From Candidatus Kuenenia stuttgartensis (GTDB taxonomy: Bacteria; Planctomycetota; Phycisphaerae; Phycisphaerales; SM1A02): a stretch of DNA of 45,012 nucleotides. The stretch lies in assembly GCA_945902075.1 (NCBI GenBank), contig CAMDMA010000030.1:1-45012 (forward strand), given 5' to 3'. Shown in pieces: positions 16,687 through 24,156 of this stretch. Every line of letters begins with the position of its first letter. Within the stretch, counting starts at the first letter, position 1. A model generated the notes under the pieces. It did no database searches, was not told where the DNA came from, and saw only the letters and a list, made by a program, of their open reading frames with translations. The translations under genes and the position numbers were made by a program.

Positions 16687-16759
16687 GATGCTTTGCCTAT
16701 GGGTTTCGCGCAGTGATTTGCGTACTGTGGCGTAATTGATCTCGTCTTCCGCAACGCAC

Positions 16760-17467
16760 TCAATACTCCGGATACTTGTCTTCAATGTGGCGATAGAAGA
16801 GCCATGACGACCCTTGGATAAATAGCGTCAGAAGCCCACGCTGAATGTCCTCGCGACGAGCAGATTCACGACCGACACCTTCGCGGTTTGGAAATTTCTC
16901 GACGACGTTCGCGGTGAATACGAACTCATCAGGCGAGATGCCGTCTGCCTCAATCACGCCGACGTTCGCGCCAGCCACTCCGTCCCAGAGGTAGCTGTTT
17001 CCGACGGGATTGAGCCGATACTCGTAGAGGTCGATGTAGATCAGTCGATCGACGCCGAGCTCGCGCGCGATCTCTCCGTAGGGCAGAGAACGCCATTGCG
17101 GGGTTCGATACTGCCACTCAAGGACCTGACCCGGCGGGAGGACTGACGCACCCTTCACATACTCGCGAATACGCACGGCGACATTGGCGGTGACGTTACC
17201 AACGACATCCGGGTGCTCGACGAGCGTCGCATAATCGGCATTCACGATGACAGCCGAGGTCTTCCCTTCGAGACCGTCATATTGCGCCGGAACGTCGAGT
17301 TTCTTGCCGCGCTCAATCTGCTGTCCAATTGCGCCGACGGCACCCGCGATACAGCCAGGGCCGGTGGCCGCGAGCGTTGCCGCGCAGAGGAGGGCGAACA
17401 CGCGCGACATCGATCGTGTTGCGATGTGTACGAAGCGGACGGTGGTGAGCGTGGTGTTCATGATCAT
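16760..17467 (-). CDS. Predicted lipoprotein, first of a related pair
   Basis: Protein of 235 residues with an N-terminal hydrophobic segment (FALLCAATLAATGPGC) and a Cys that could be lipidated, though GPGC is a weaker lipobox than usual. The mature region has KTSAVIVNADYATLVEHPDV, then ELGVDRLIYIDLYEYRLNP and the C-terminal SSWLFYRHIEDKY. The VIVNADY strand and LFYRH end correspond to VVFVDD and LFYQH in the next gene. It overlaps the DUF2752 gene stop by 4 bases (ATGA), so it is translationally coupled to it. Function unknown. Confidence 0.75.
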   Translation of the reverse strand: MIMNTTLTTVRFVHIATRSMSRVFALLCAATLAATGPGCIAGAVGAIGQQIERGKKLDVPAQYDGLEGKTSAVIVNADYATLVEHPDVVGNVTANVAVRIREYVKGASVLPPGQVLEWQYRTPQWRSLPYGEIARELGVDRLIYIDLYEYRLNPVGNSYLWDGVAGANVGVIEADGISPDEFVFTANVVEKFPNREGVGRESARREDIQRGLLTLFIQGSSWLFYRHIEDKYPEY

Positions 17468-18027
17468 CCCATCAACCCGCGCATAAGCACGGCCTTATAT
17501 CCCCATGCAAGCAGCGCGATGATGCCGAGCATCCACGCAGCGCGCGCGTTCCACATTCGCTCATACACCGGCCAGACGGTCCGGCCGGTTGCGAGCGTCC
17601 ACAATGAACCAACCAACGCCATGCCGGTGGCAACCGCGAGCAAGCAGCCCATTGGCTGCGCCAAGAAGCTCTCGATCAGACGGCCCTTCGCCGCGTAGGC
17701 AAAGGCGGTGGTCATTCCGCAACTTGGGCATGGTACCCCGAAGCGATCCGGCCATGAACACGCCGGAAGTCCGAGCGCGCGGTGCGTCCCGAAACCTTCA
17801 CCGGCGGGCCGAAGCGACCATGCGACAACAAGGAGCGAACCCGTGCAGGCCGCGACGATCGCGGAGGCAAGAACCCGGCGCCGATGCTCTGCGGGCAGAA
17901 GTGCTGGACACAGCATCTCGGCCGCGCCAATTGACGGAACTCCTGATGCGCCGGACGCCGGGGCCGTTGACGGATCAACAGCCTCAACCGGCAATGAAGG
18001 TGGCAGATCGGCTTGATTTCGGCTCAC
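17464..18027 (-). CDS. DUF2752 family membrane protein
   Basis: Protein of 187 residues with a proline/serine-rich N-terminus, then hydrophobic helices (LASAIVAACTGSLLVVAW, MGCLLAVATGMALVGSLW, AAWMLGIIALLAWGYKAV). Between the first two is the family signature FGVPCPSCGMTTAFAYAAKG, a CxxCGMTTAF motif. DUF2752 proteins are common in Bacteroidetes and Planctomycetes but have no established function. The start is GTG, with TACCCT exactly 6 bases upstream and no Shine-Dalgarno, so the mRNA is probably leaderless. It heads a unit with the two lipoproteins and the glycosyltransferase-like gene. Confidence 0.85.
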   Translation of the reverse strand: MSRNQADLPPSLPVEAVDPSTAPASGASGVPSIGAAEMLCPALLPAEHRRRVLASAIVAACTGSLLVVAWSLRPAGEGFGTHRALGLPACSWPDRFGVPCPSCGMTTAFAYAAKGRLIESFLAQPMGCLLAVATGMALVGSLWTLATGRTVWPVYERMWNARAAWMLGIIALLAWGYKAVLMRGLMG

Positions 18028-18033
18028 CGACGC

Positions 18034-18039
18034 AGGGTA
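18034..18039 (-). promoter_or_regulatory. -10 hexamer for leaderless DUF2752 mRNA
   Basis: TACCCT on the minus strand, 6 bases before the GTG at 18027. It is divergent from the matching box of the dipeptidase gene (18068-18073), with 28 bases between the two. Confidence 0.55.
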
Positions 18040-18067
18040 GCCGCCACGCGCATCGGACGCGCGCGAT

Positions 18068-18073
18068 TACCTT
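18068..18073 (+). promoter_or_regulatory. -10 hexamer for leaderless dipeptidase mRNA
   Basis: TACCTT on the plus strand, 6 bases before the ATG at 18080. No Shine-Dalgarno is present. Confidence 0.5.
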
Positions 18074-18079
18074 GCTCCG

Positions 18080-19099
18080 ATGACCACCTGGATCGACGGC
18101 CACCTCGACCTCGCGTACCTCGCTCTCAACGGCCGCGATCTGCGTGCCGATGTCCCAAAAGACGCGCCCCACGCCCTGACACTGCCTGCGCTGCGGGATG
18201 GGAACGTCCGCGTTGCACTCGGAACGATCTTTACGGAGCTTGGGGGTGACCCTTCAAATGAAGCGGTCGCGTATCGCGACTCCGATGACCTTGAGGGTGC
18301 ACACCGCGTGGGACTCGCACAACTCGAGTGGTACGAGGCGATGGAACGCGCGGGCGAACTCGCGATCGTTCGCACCTGTGGTGACCTCGCCCGTGCGCTC
18401 CGCGGTGAAGGGGCCATGGGAATCGTCCTCCTCATGGAGTGTGCGGATCCGATCCGTTCCCCTGACGAAGTGCTGTGGTGGCACGCGCGCGGGCTTCGCG
18501 TGGTTGGCCTCAGTTGGGCGCATGGAAGCCGCTACGCGGGCGGAAACGCGCGGGCTGGCGGACTCACCCCCATTGGGCGGCGCATGATTGAAGCGCTTGA
18601 TGCATGCGGCATGCTGCATGATGCATCACATCTTTCACGCGCGGCCTTTGAGGATGTGCTCACCGCGACTCCGACTCGCGTGATCGCAACCCATTCGAAT
18701 GCACAGTCGCTCCTCGATCCGAACGAACGACATCTCACCGACGCGCAAATCGCGGCACTTCGCGACCGCGATGGCTGGATCGGATTGAACCTGTACGGAC
18801 GATTTCTTGCCCACGGCCGACGCGCGACGCTTGCCGATTGCGTTGCGCACACCATGCATGTCGCGCGCATCGCAGGCGCGAACCGCGTAGGGCTCGGAAG
18901 TGATCTCGACGGCGGATTCGGTCGCGAGCAACTGCCACTCGAAGTGCAGTCGCCGCGAGACTACTCCCAGCTCCTCGAAGGGCTCGATGCTGCGGGATTC
19001 GCTGGCGTTGCTGGAGCGGACGCAAATGAGTGGCGAACGCAATTCGCCTCCGCGAACCTCGCGCGCATTCTTGCGGATGCCTTGCCCGAAGCACCGTAA
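18080..19099 (+). CDS. Membrane dipeptidase-like zinc peptidase (family M19)
   Basis: Protein of 339 residues related to renal dipeptidase, which cleaves dipeptides including D-amino-acid ones. Metal-site motifs are WIDGHLDLAY at the N-terminus, the bridging Glu in LLMECADP, and histidines in LHDASHLSRAAF and IATHSNAQSL. The barrel ends with VGLGSDLDGGFG. Length is shorter than many members, which reach about 370. No signal peptide is seen, so it should be cytoplasmic. The ATG at 18080 is supported by the family N-terminus. It converges with the ParA-partner gene, 14 bases apart. Confidence 0.9.
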   Translation: MTTWIDGHLDLAYLALNGRDLRADVPKDAPHALTLPALRDGNVRVALGTIFTELGGDPSNEAVAYRDSDDLEGAHRVGLAQLEWYEAMERAGELAIVRTCGDLARALRGEGAMGIVLLMECADPIRSPDEVLWWHARGLRVVGLSWAHGSRYAGGNARAGGLTPIGRRMIEALDACGMLHDASHLSRAAFEDVLTATPTRVIATHSNAQSLLDPNERHLTDAQIAALRDRDGWIGLNLYGRFLAHGRRATLADCVAHTMHVARIAGANRVGLGSDLDGGFGREQLPLEVQSPRDYSQLLEGLDAAGFAGVAGADANEWRTQFASANLARILADALPEAP

Positions 19100-19113
19100 C
19101 CCGCACTCCCGAT

Positions 19114-20622
19114 TCAGCCGTGCACACGCTGCGCGAGATACCCGCAGCGACCGGCTACCTCAACGAGCATCAGCACGTACGACCGCGCGCCCTCGATCGG
19201 ACGCGCTGCGGCGAAACTCGGGTAGACGATATTGATAGCCGCGCTTGTTGCAGGATCGCAGGCTGGATGCGCCGCGCGAAGAATCTCCGCGTGGTCCCGA
19301 ATCCAATCTCGAACTTCGAGGAGCGCGCCGAGATCCTCGCGTCGACCCACGACATGCAGCAGGCCTGCTGCGTCGCACGCGATCTCCACCGCACGCGCAG
19401 ATGGCGCTCGGAAGGGAAAGGCCGCGAGCCCTTCGATGTGCTTTGCAAGCGGTTCCGGGAGGTTGGACTCGATCATTCGCGCTTCACCAACCACCACGGG
19501 AAGTGGTGGCAGGCTCGCGGACTCCACGGCAGGTTCCGACTTTGTCGACGCGCACGCAGCGCCCGGCTTCCGAAGGGCCACGCGCTCCGCAGACGCTGAC
19601 TCAATGCGTGCGCGCGCCTCGATGAGCTCGTCAACTGAAATCAATGGAGGCTTTGCCCGCGGTTGAATACGCGTGGCAGCGGTCGCGGAAGCTGCCGACG
19701 CTGCTTCAACGCGTGGGAGTGCCGCGATCGGCGTAGGCGGGAGCGATCCATGAAATGGAATCGGAGCCTCGTTGCGCGAGCGTGGCGGAACGGAACTGGT
19801 CGGCCCACGACGCTCTGCGCGAGGACCGAAGCGTTCGCCGACGACGGGTTGCTTTGCATCCACGGTCGGTCGCGCCGACACCCCGCCGTGCGACGCTGTC
19901 GGCGCTGTGCGGGCGGGAATCGGAGCAGCCTCCGCCTCCGACATCAGCGCGTAAATCTGCGCGAGCGTGGGCGAGGGTGCGTCAAAGGTCCCACGAAACG
20001 CGCTCTCCACAGGGGCCACGCGTTGGAGTCCACCGTCGACGGGAAGTTCAATATCGAGAAAACGCTGGGCGACCGCGCGCAACTTTCCGCCGACCTGCGC
20101 CGATGTGTCTGAGTCTGCGCCGAGCACCGTGACCGAAATCGACGGGCGTGTTCCAATGGATGTCCGCGCGTCGATCGACGCCATGCACCGTTTGACCAGT
20201 TCATACGCAGCCAGAACTGCCGGGTCATCTGCGCCAGTCAGGATGACTGTGCTCGCGGTCCCTTCTGGGATTTCGATCATGTCGTTTGTCCGCGGCACAA
20301 TCATCCAAGTCGACACGATTGGTGCAATGGCGCGAAGGGCTTCAGGAAGCGTGGACTGTGATGTGATCGTTGGTCGGCGCGCACCGGCGCGGAACAACTC
20401 AAGCTGGACCGCGTCATGCTCAAGCCGCACGAGACAGATTGCTCCATGTGCGCGTGCCTCGCGATCTGCGTATTGCGAAAGCCAAAGCCCACTCATCACG
20501 GGAAGATGACCGACGAGGAGAAGCGTGCGTTGCGCACTCGGAGATGCATTTTGCGCGGTCATACGCGGACCGAGAAACGCATCGAGGTTCATCTCGAAAG
20601 GACTGGGGACTCCCGCACTCAT
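19114..20622 (-). CDS. ParA-coupled protein with MinD/FlhG-like fold lacking a P-loop
   Basis: Protein of 502 residues. Residues about 30-205 read like a degenerate MinD/FlhG ATPase: RTLLLVGHLPVMSGLWLSQY, the strand STVILTGADDPAVLAAYELV (where FlhG/MinD have the Asn/Glu-Pro-x-A-x-x-D-A-Y segment) and VTVLGADSDTSAQ followed by a helix and RFLDIELPVDGGLQ. No Walker A lysine motif is present, so ATP hydrolysis is unlikely. Residues about 210-370 are a Pro/Ala/Ser-rich linker. The C-terminal part is helical and ends with a compact alpha/beta region. Its start overlaps the ParA gene stop by 4 bases (ATGA) with GGGAGGAG before it. It is therefore made alongside ParA and may bind or regulate it. The fold assignment is by eye. 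Confidence 0.65.
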   Translation of the reverse strand: MSAGVPSPFEMNLDAFLGPRMTAQNASPSAQRTLLLVGHLPVMSGLWLSQYADREARAHGAICLVRLEHDAVQLELFRAGARRPTITSQSTLPEALRAIAPIVSTWMIVPRTNDMIEIPEGTASTVILTGADDPAVLAAYELVKRCMASIDARTSIGTRPSISVTVLGADSDTSAQVGGKLRAVAQRFLDIELPVDGGLQRVAPVESAFRGTFDAPSPTLAQIYALMSEAEAAPIPARTAPTASHGGVSARPTVDAKQPVVGERFGPRAERRGPTSSVPPRSRNEAPIPFHGSLPPTPIAALPRVEAASAASATAATRIQPRAKPPLISVDELIEARARIESASAERVALRKPGAACASTKSEPAVESASLPPLPVVVGEARMIESNLPEPLAKHIEGLAAFPFRAPSARAVEIACDAAGLLHVVGRREDLGALLEVRDWIRDHAEILRAAHPACDPATSAAINIVYPSFAAARPIEGARSYVLMLVEVAGRCGYLAQRVHG

Positions 20623-21986
20623 CGGCTCCTCCCCTCGCTCATACGCGCGGGCATCGACTGCCCAGCACCGTGTGGAACTTCGACCAAACTCACACCGATA
20701 GTGCCTTCTTCGGCCTCGCGATGGGTGTTGTGAGGATCGAGCATTTCGAGGCCGTCGACCGCGATGCGGTACGCATGGCGACCGGGCGACAACTCGACAG
20801 ATGCCTCCATACGCATGCCATCGGAACTCGCCATCAGCGGAGTTGCCACTGGATTCCAACCATTGAAGTCTCCGACGACGAACAGCCCGTGTGCTGTTGC
20901 GGGCTGACTGAAGATGACCACGCCCTCGCGATCTGCACGTACGCCGAAGCCGCCGCCAAACGGCACTGGGCTACGCGCACGATCTGCGAGTGCGCGCAGT
21001 CGGGAGACAAGATCTGCAGCTCGGTCGAGGGTGGCGTCGGGGGTCGAATGCGCGCTTGAATTGGTGCTTGAGCCTACGGACGTGGATTCACCGACGGATC
21101 CGAATGCGGCGGCTTCATCGAGTGAGAGATCGAAACCGGGGAGCGCAACGTTTCGCGGAATATCCATAAGTGGCGGCTCCGCAGCGCCAAAATCTGCGAG
21201 TGCGGTCGCTGCAGGCGCATTTTCGGCAAGCCACGCGGCAAGTAGCGCGAAGTCCGCCTCGGCCGCCGAACCCGGCGCAAACTCCATGATCGACTGCCCG
21301 TAACTCGCGGCATCACGCAGCTCTTCGTGCTCACGAATCATGATGGGCAGGAGATACTCCGGAAAGCGCTTCGCAAGCGTGGCAACAACATCGCGCGAGA
21401 GCGCGCGAGATTCGTTGTAAAGCGTCGGCAGCAGCGCAAAGGGAATGTCGCGACCGAAACGCCGCACGATCGATCGAATGGTTTCGATCTGCTTCTCAGC
21501 GCCCTTCAAACTGAAGTAGCCGGTCTCCACGGGAATCAGCACAAGATCAGACGCGCGCAGCGCGTTAAACGTCAGCAGGCCGATCGTCGGGGGGCAGTCG
21601 ATGATGCACCAGTCAAATTCGTGCTGCCACGCGCCGAGGACGCGCGCAAGGCGTCGATCGCGATCGAAGCGCGCCGCGAGTGGGCCGTTGGGCGCCTCGA
21701 GCGATGCGAGCGCGACGCTCGACGGGACAAGTTTGAGACCGTGGCCCACTTCCCAGAGATACTCGTCCGCGCGCGGCGGATGCGCGTGGTCGGCGAGCAT
21801 GGCGTCGGCGATCGTGCGCTCGAGCGTGAGATCAGGCACCCCCAGGCCGGCCGCGCAGTGCGACTGCGGATCCATATCAACAAGGAGCACCCTCGCGCCG
21901 TCACGGGCGAGGATGGCCGCGAGATTAACAGCCGTTGTGGTCTTGCCACAACCGCCCTTCTGATTGACGATCGAGACTACGCGCAT
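20619..21986 (-). CDS. ParA/Soj-type ATPase fused to an AMPK-type glycogen-binding domain
   Basis: Protein of 455 residues. Residues 1-260 are a ParA/MinD ATPase: deviant Walker A QKGGCGKTTTAVN (9-21), Walker A' LLVDMDPQSH (34-43), Walker B CIIDCPPTIG (127-136). After an acidic, serine-rich linker, residues about 347-437 match the AMPK beta glycogen-binding domain: FVVGDFNGWNP, LSPGRHAYRIAVDG and DPHNTH, ending in an SLVEV strand. The first sugar-stacking Trp (NGW) is kept. The AMPK Lys in YKF is Arg here, and the second Trp after VDG is lost, so sugar binding is uncertain. ParA proteins position DNA, chemoreceptor clusters or carboxysomes. No ParB or parS is present. It lies 54 bases after aroB and overlaps its partner gene. 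Confidence 0.88.
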   Translation of the reverse strand: MRVVSIVNQKGGCGKTTTAVNLAAILARDGARVLLVDMDPQSHCAAGLGVPDLTLERTIADAMLADHAHPPRADEYLWEVGHGLKLVPSSVALASLEAPNGPLAARFDRDRRLARVLGAWQHEFDWCIIDCPPTIGLLTFNALRASDLVLIPVETGYFSLKGAEKQIETIRSIVRRFGRDIPFALLPTLYNESRALSRDVVATLAKRFPEYLLPIMIREHEELRDAASYGQSIMEFAPGSAAEADFALLAAWLAENAPAATALADFGAAEPPLMDIPRNVALPGFDLSLDEAAAFGSVGESTSVGSSTNSSAHSTPDATLDRAADLVSRLRALADRARSPVPFGGGFGVRADREGVVIFSQPATAHGLFVVGDFNGWNPVATPLMASSDGMRMEASVELSPGRHAYRIAVDGLEMLDPHNTHREAEEGTIGVSLVEVPHGAGQSMPARMSEGRSR

Positions 21987-21998
21987 GGAGCGAATGTC

Positions 21999-22019
21999 GG
22001 CATTCTCACGAGGAATGCC
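21999..22019. repeat. Inverted repeat between aroB and the ParA fusion gene
   Basis: GGCATTC and GAATGCC (7-bp perfect arms, 7-nt loop) lie between the aroB stop and the ParA gene start. It could be an operator or an RNA hairpin that tunes expression of the downstream pair. No U-tract follows. Confidence 0.4.
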
Positions 22020-22040
22020 CGAATAATCAGACCTTCATCA

Positions 22041-23204
22041 TCACATCGCTGATTCACCGGCAGCGCCGATCGCCGCCAGCCCCGCAAGCACCGTCTCTTC
22101 CGGTGGGTCCGTGACCACCGTGACATCTCCCATCTTGCGCGCAAGCACGAGTCGGAGGACGCCGCCTTGGTTCTTCTTGTCGAAACCCATGCGGTGCCGA
22201 ATTTCTGACTGCGGAATGGGCAAGGGCATCCGGATTGGTAGACCAAGTTGCGAAAGGAGCCGTTCGACCCGAACCGCGAGCGGCTCATTTGGAGAACCCA
22301 CGCTTGGGGAACCAACCGGCGGCGCGAAGTACGCGTGGGCGCAGTGGGCAGCTGCGACCATTCCGATCGCAACAGCCTCTCCATGAAGGAGTTGAAGCGC
22401 GGGAACCGTTTCGATCGCATGCCCAAATGTGTGGCCGAGATTGAGGAGTGCCCGCTCGCCGAGCTCGTGAGGATCGCGGGCGACGATAGCGGCTTTCACC
22501 GACGCGGAGGCTGGGATCAATCGGTCGAGCGCTGATACATCCCCGGCGGCGAGCGCGCGCGCGTCCGCTTCAAGCGCGGCGAGCAGCGCGCCACCGGCGA
22601 TCACCGCGTGCTTGGCGCACTCCGCGAGGCCAGCACGCAACTCGCGCACCGGAAGCGTCGTCAACAGGTCGGCATCGGCGATCGTCACCTTCGGTTGCCA
22701 AAACGCGCCCGCGAGATTCTTCCCAAGTCCTCCGCCTGGAAGCGCTAGATTTACGCCGGTCTTCCCACCAATCGACGCGTCAACCATGGCGAGGAGCGTC
22801 GTCGGGATTTGGACGAGGTCGATTCCCCGGAGGTAGGTCGCGGCGGCGAAGCCCGCGACATCACCGACAAGCCCCCCACCCAGCGCCACCAGCAGGCCGC
22901 CTCGATCAAGTCGTGCCTCGAGCGCGGCACTCCAAATCGCTTCGACTTCGCGCATCGACTTCGTTTCTTCACGTGCGCGCATCTCGTGCACAGCGACCCG
23001 CGCGCCGGCGCGCTCGAGGGCCGTCACGACGCGGGGTGCGTGGGTTGCGGCGATGCTTGCGTCAACAACGACGAGGACACGGCGTGCATCGATTGCGATC
23101 GACTCGCGCGCGAGGATTGAACCCACGACTTGTACGCCGCCGCGACGGACGACCAGACTTGTCGCGTGGCCGGGTACGTCGATGGGGATACGAATTTCGC
23201 TCAT
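22041..23204 (-). CDS. aroB: 3-dehydroquinate synthase
   Basis: Second step of the shikimate pathway: cyclises DAHP to 3-dehydroquinate using NAD and a divalent metal. The 387 residues show the NAD-binding GGLLVALGGGLVGDVAGFAAA, then IPTTLLAMVDASIGGKTGVN, the metal ligands in LRAGLAECAKHAVI, LLNLGHTFGHAIE and LHGEAVAIGM, and the late MGFDKKNQGG. Between residues about 315 and 335 is a small insertion with a near-repeat, GSPSVGSP. The ATG at 23204 fits the family N-terminus and lies 7 bases after the small membrane-protein gene. The other genes of the unit have no evident aromatic-pathway link. Confidence 0.96.
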   Translation of the reverse strand: MSEIRIPIDVPGHATSLVVRRGGVQVVGSILARESIAIDARRVLVVVDASIAATHAPRVVTALERAGARVAVHEMRAREETKSMREVEAIWSAALEARLDRGGLLVALGGGLVGDVAGFAAATYLRGIDLVQIPTTLLAMVDASIGGKTGVNLALPGGGLGKNLAGAFWQPKVTIADADLLTTLPVRELRAGLAECAKHAVIAGGALLAALEADARALAAGDVSALDRLIPASASVKAAIVARDPHELGERALLNLGHTFGHAIETVPALQLLHGEAVAIGMVAAAHCAHAYFAPPVGSPSVGSPNEPLAVRVERLLSQLGLPIRMPLPIPQSEIRHRMGFDKKNQGGVLRLVLARKMGDVTVVTDPPEETVLAGLAAIGAAGESAM

Positions 23205-23211
23205 AGTGCCT

Positions 23212-23490
23212 TCATCGGTCCGCGGTGGAGTTCCCACGCAACCTCGCCAGTGCGGCCGCTGGGTCGTCGGGAAGCGTTGCTTCTCTCGGGTCGATGACAT
23301 CCGTGCGTCCTCCCGCGCGCGCTGCGCTGCGATCGGTCTGCGACGCGCGCCGAGCCTTTAGAACGCGGGACTTTCGACGCATACGCAAGAGCGTGTGGGC
23401 GATCGAAAGCGCGATCACGATGCCAAGCAGCGGTCGAAGTTCGATGGGGAAGCCGGGAGGCACCGGAGTTGTCGAGGCGGGGTCCAGCAT
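23212..23490 (-). CDS. Small single-pass membrane protein upstream of aroB
   Basis: Open frame of 92 residues with one hydrophobic segment, LLGIVIALSIAHTLL, followed by a strongly basic stretch (RMRRKSRVLKARRASQ) and a charged C-terminus. This gives an N-out, C-in topology by the positive-inside rule. It ends 7 bases before the aroB start, and that tight spacing and the plausible composition are the main reasons for calling it. No homologue is recognised. A competing frame on the same strand (23201-23527) has Arg-rich chance-like composition. Confidence 0.55.
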   Translation of the reverse strand: MLDPASTTPVPPGFPIELRPLLGIVIALSIAHTLLRMRRKSRVLKARRASQTDRSAARAGGRTDVIDPREATLPDDPAAALARLRGNSTADR

Positions 23491-23659
23491 CGCGGCGCAG
23501 CGCGGAGGCTAACCGCTCTGCAGTCACGGCTCAATCAGGGTCGCCACGGGAAAGGTGTGATGCTGGCATGTCTCGGGCATGTGCCAGGCCCCGTTTGACG
23601 GACAACAGAAACTATCGCGAACCACGCCGTCCGCAGCACCGAATCCAACGGCACCGATC

Positions 23660-23693
23660 AAAAGCACAAGGCCGCGGGCGAAGCCGCGGCCTT
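23660..23693 (-). terminator. Terminator of tRNA-Glu(CTC)
   Basis: Perfect 10-bp stem AAGGCCGCGG (23668-23677) / CCGCGGCCTT (23684-23693) with a 6-nt loop, 11 bases after the tRNA. On the minus strand it is followed by GTGCTTTTG. Confidence 0.8.
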
Positions 23694-23703
23694 ATGCGTT
23701 GAG

Positions 23704-23778
23704 TGACCCCAAGGGGATTCGAACCCCTGTTCTATCCGTGAGAGGGATATGTCCTAAACCGGGCTAGACGATGGGGCC
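23704..23778 (-). tRNA. tRNA-Glu (anticodon CTC)
   Basis: A 75-base cloverleaf on the minus strand. The acceptor GGCCCCA pairs with TGGGGTC (one G-T pair), the T arm contains GGGGTTCGAATCCCC, and the anticodon arm is TATCC-CTCTCAC-GGATA, giving CTC, which reads GAG. The CCA end is not encoded. Confidence 0.95.
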
Positions 23779-23950
23779 AGCGCGTGACGGTGTTTACAGC
23801 TCAGATCTCTCACAATCATGAACTCCGTCGCGGCGCACTATAGCGTCCTCGCGCACGGCTGTGAAGGGTGAACGAGCATGGCGTCGTGCGTGCGTTTCGC
23901 GCGTGAATGACGCGCAACCCCGATCAGAAGTTGCGAGATGGACAGCGCCC

Positions 23951-23988
23951 AAAAAGACGAACAGGCGCCGCGGAAACCGCGACGCCTG
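23951..23988 (-). terminator. Terminator of tRNA-Glu(TTC)
   Basis: A 12-bp stem CAGGCGTCGCGG / CCGCGGCGCCTG on the minus strand (one G-T pair, 3-nt loop), followed by TTCGTCTTTTT. It lies 12 bases after the tRNA. Confidence 0.9.
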
Positions 23989-24000
23989 CGTCGATTTGAA

Positions 24001-24075
24001 TGACCCCAGAGGGATTCGAACCCTCGTTACCTCCGTGAAAGGGAGGTGTCCTAGACCAGGCTAGACGATGGGGCC
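24001..24075 (-). tRNA. tRNA-Glu (anticodon TTC)
   Basis: A 75-base cloverleaf on the minus strand. The acceptor GGCCCCA pairs with TGGGGTC, the T arm has GAGGGTTCGAATCCCTC, and the anticodon arm is CCTCC-CTTTCAC-GGAGG, giving TTC, which reads GAA and by wobble GAG. The CCA end is not encoded. It differs from the neighbouring tRNA-Glu mainly in the anticodon stem and T stem. Confidence 0.95.
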
Positions 24076-24089
24076 GGTCAGGGGCGGAG

Positions 24090-24095
24090 ATGATA
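24090..24095 (-). promoter_or_regulatory. Possible -10 of tRNA-Glu(TTC)
   Basis: TATCAT on the minus strand, 14 bases before the mature tRNA 5' end. No good -35 match is visible at the usual distance. Confidence 0.35.
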
Positions 24096-24156
24096 GCAAG
24101 GTGCTCCGAACCCTGCAGCACGCACGGAAGACCAATTCCGCGCACAATCCCGTCGG

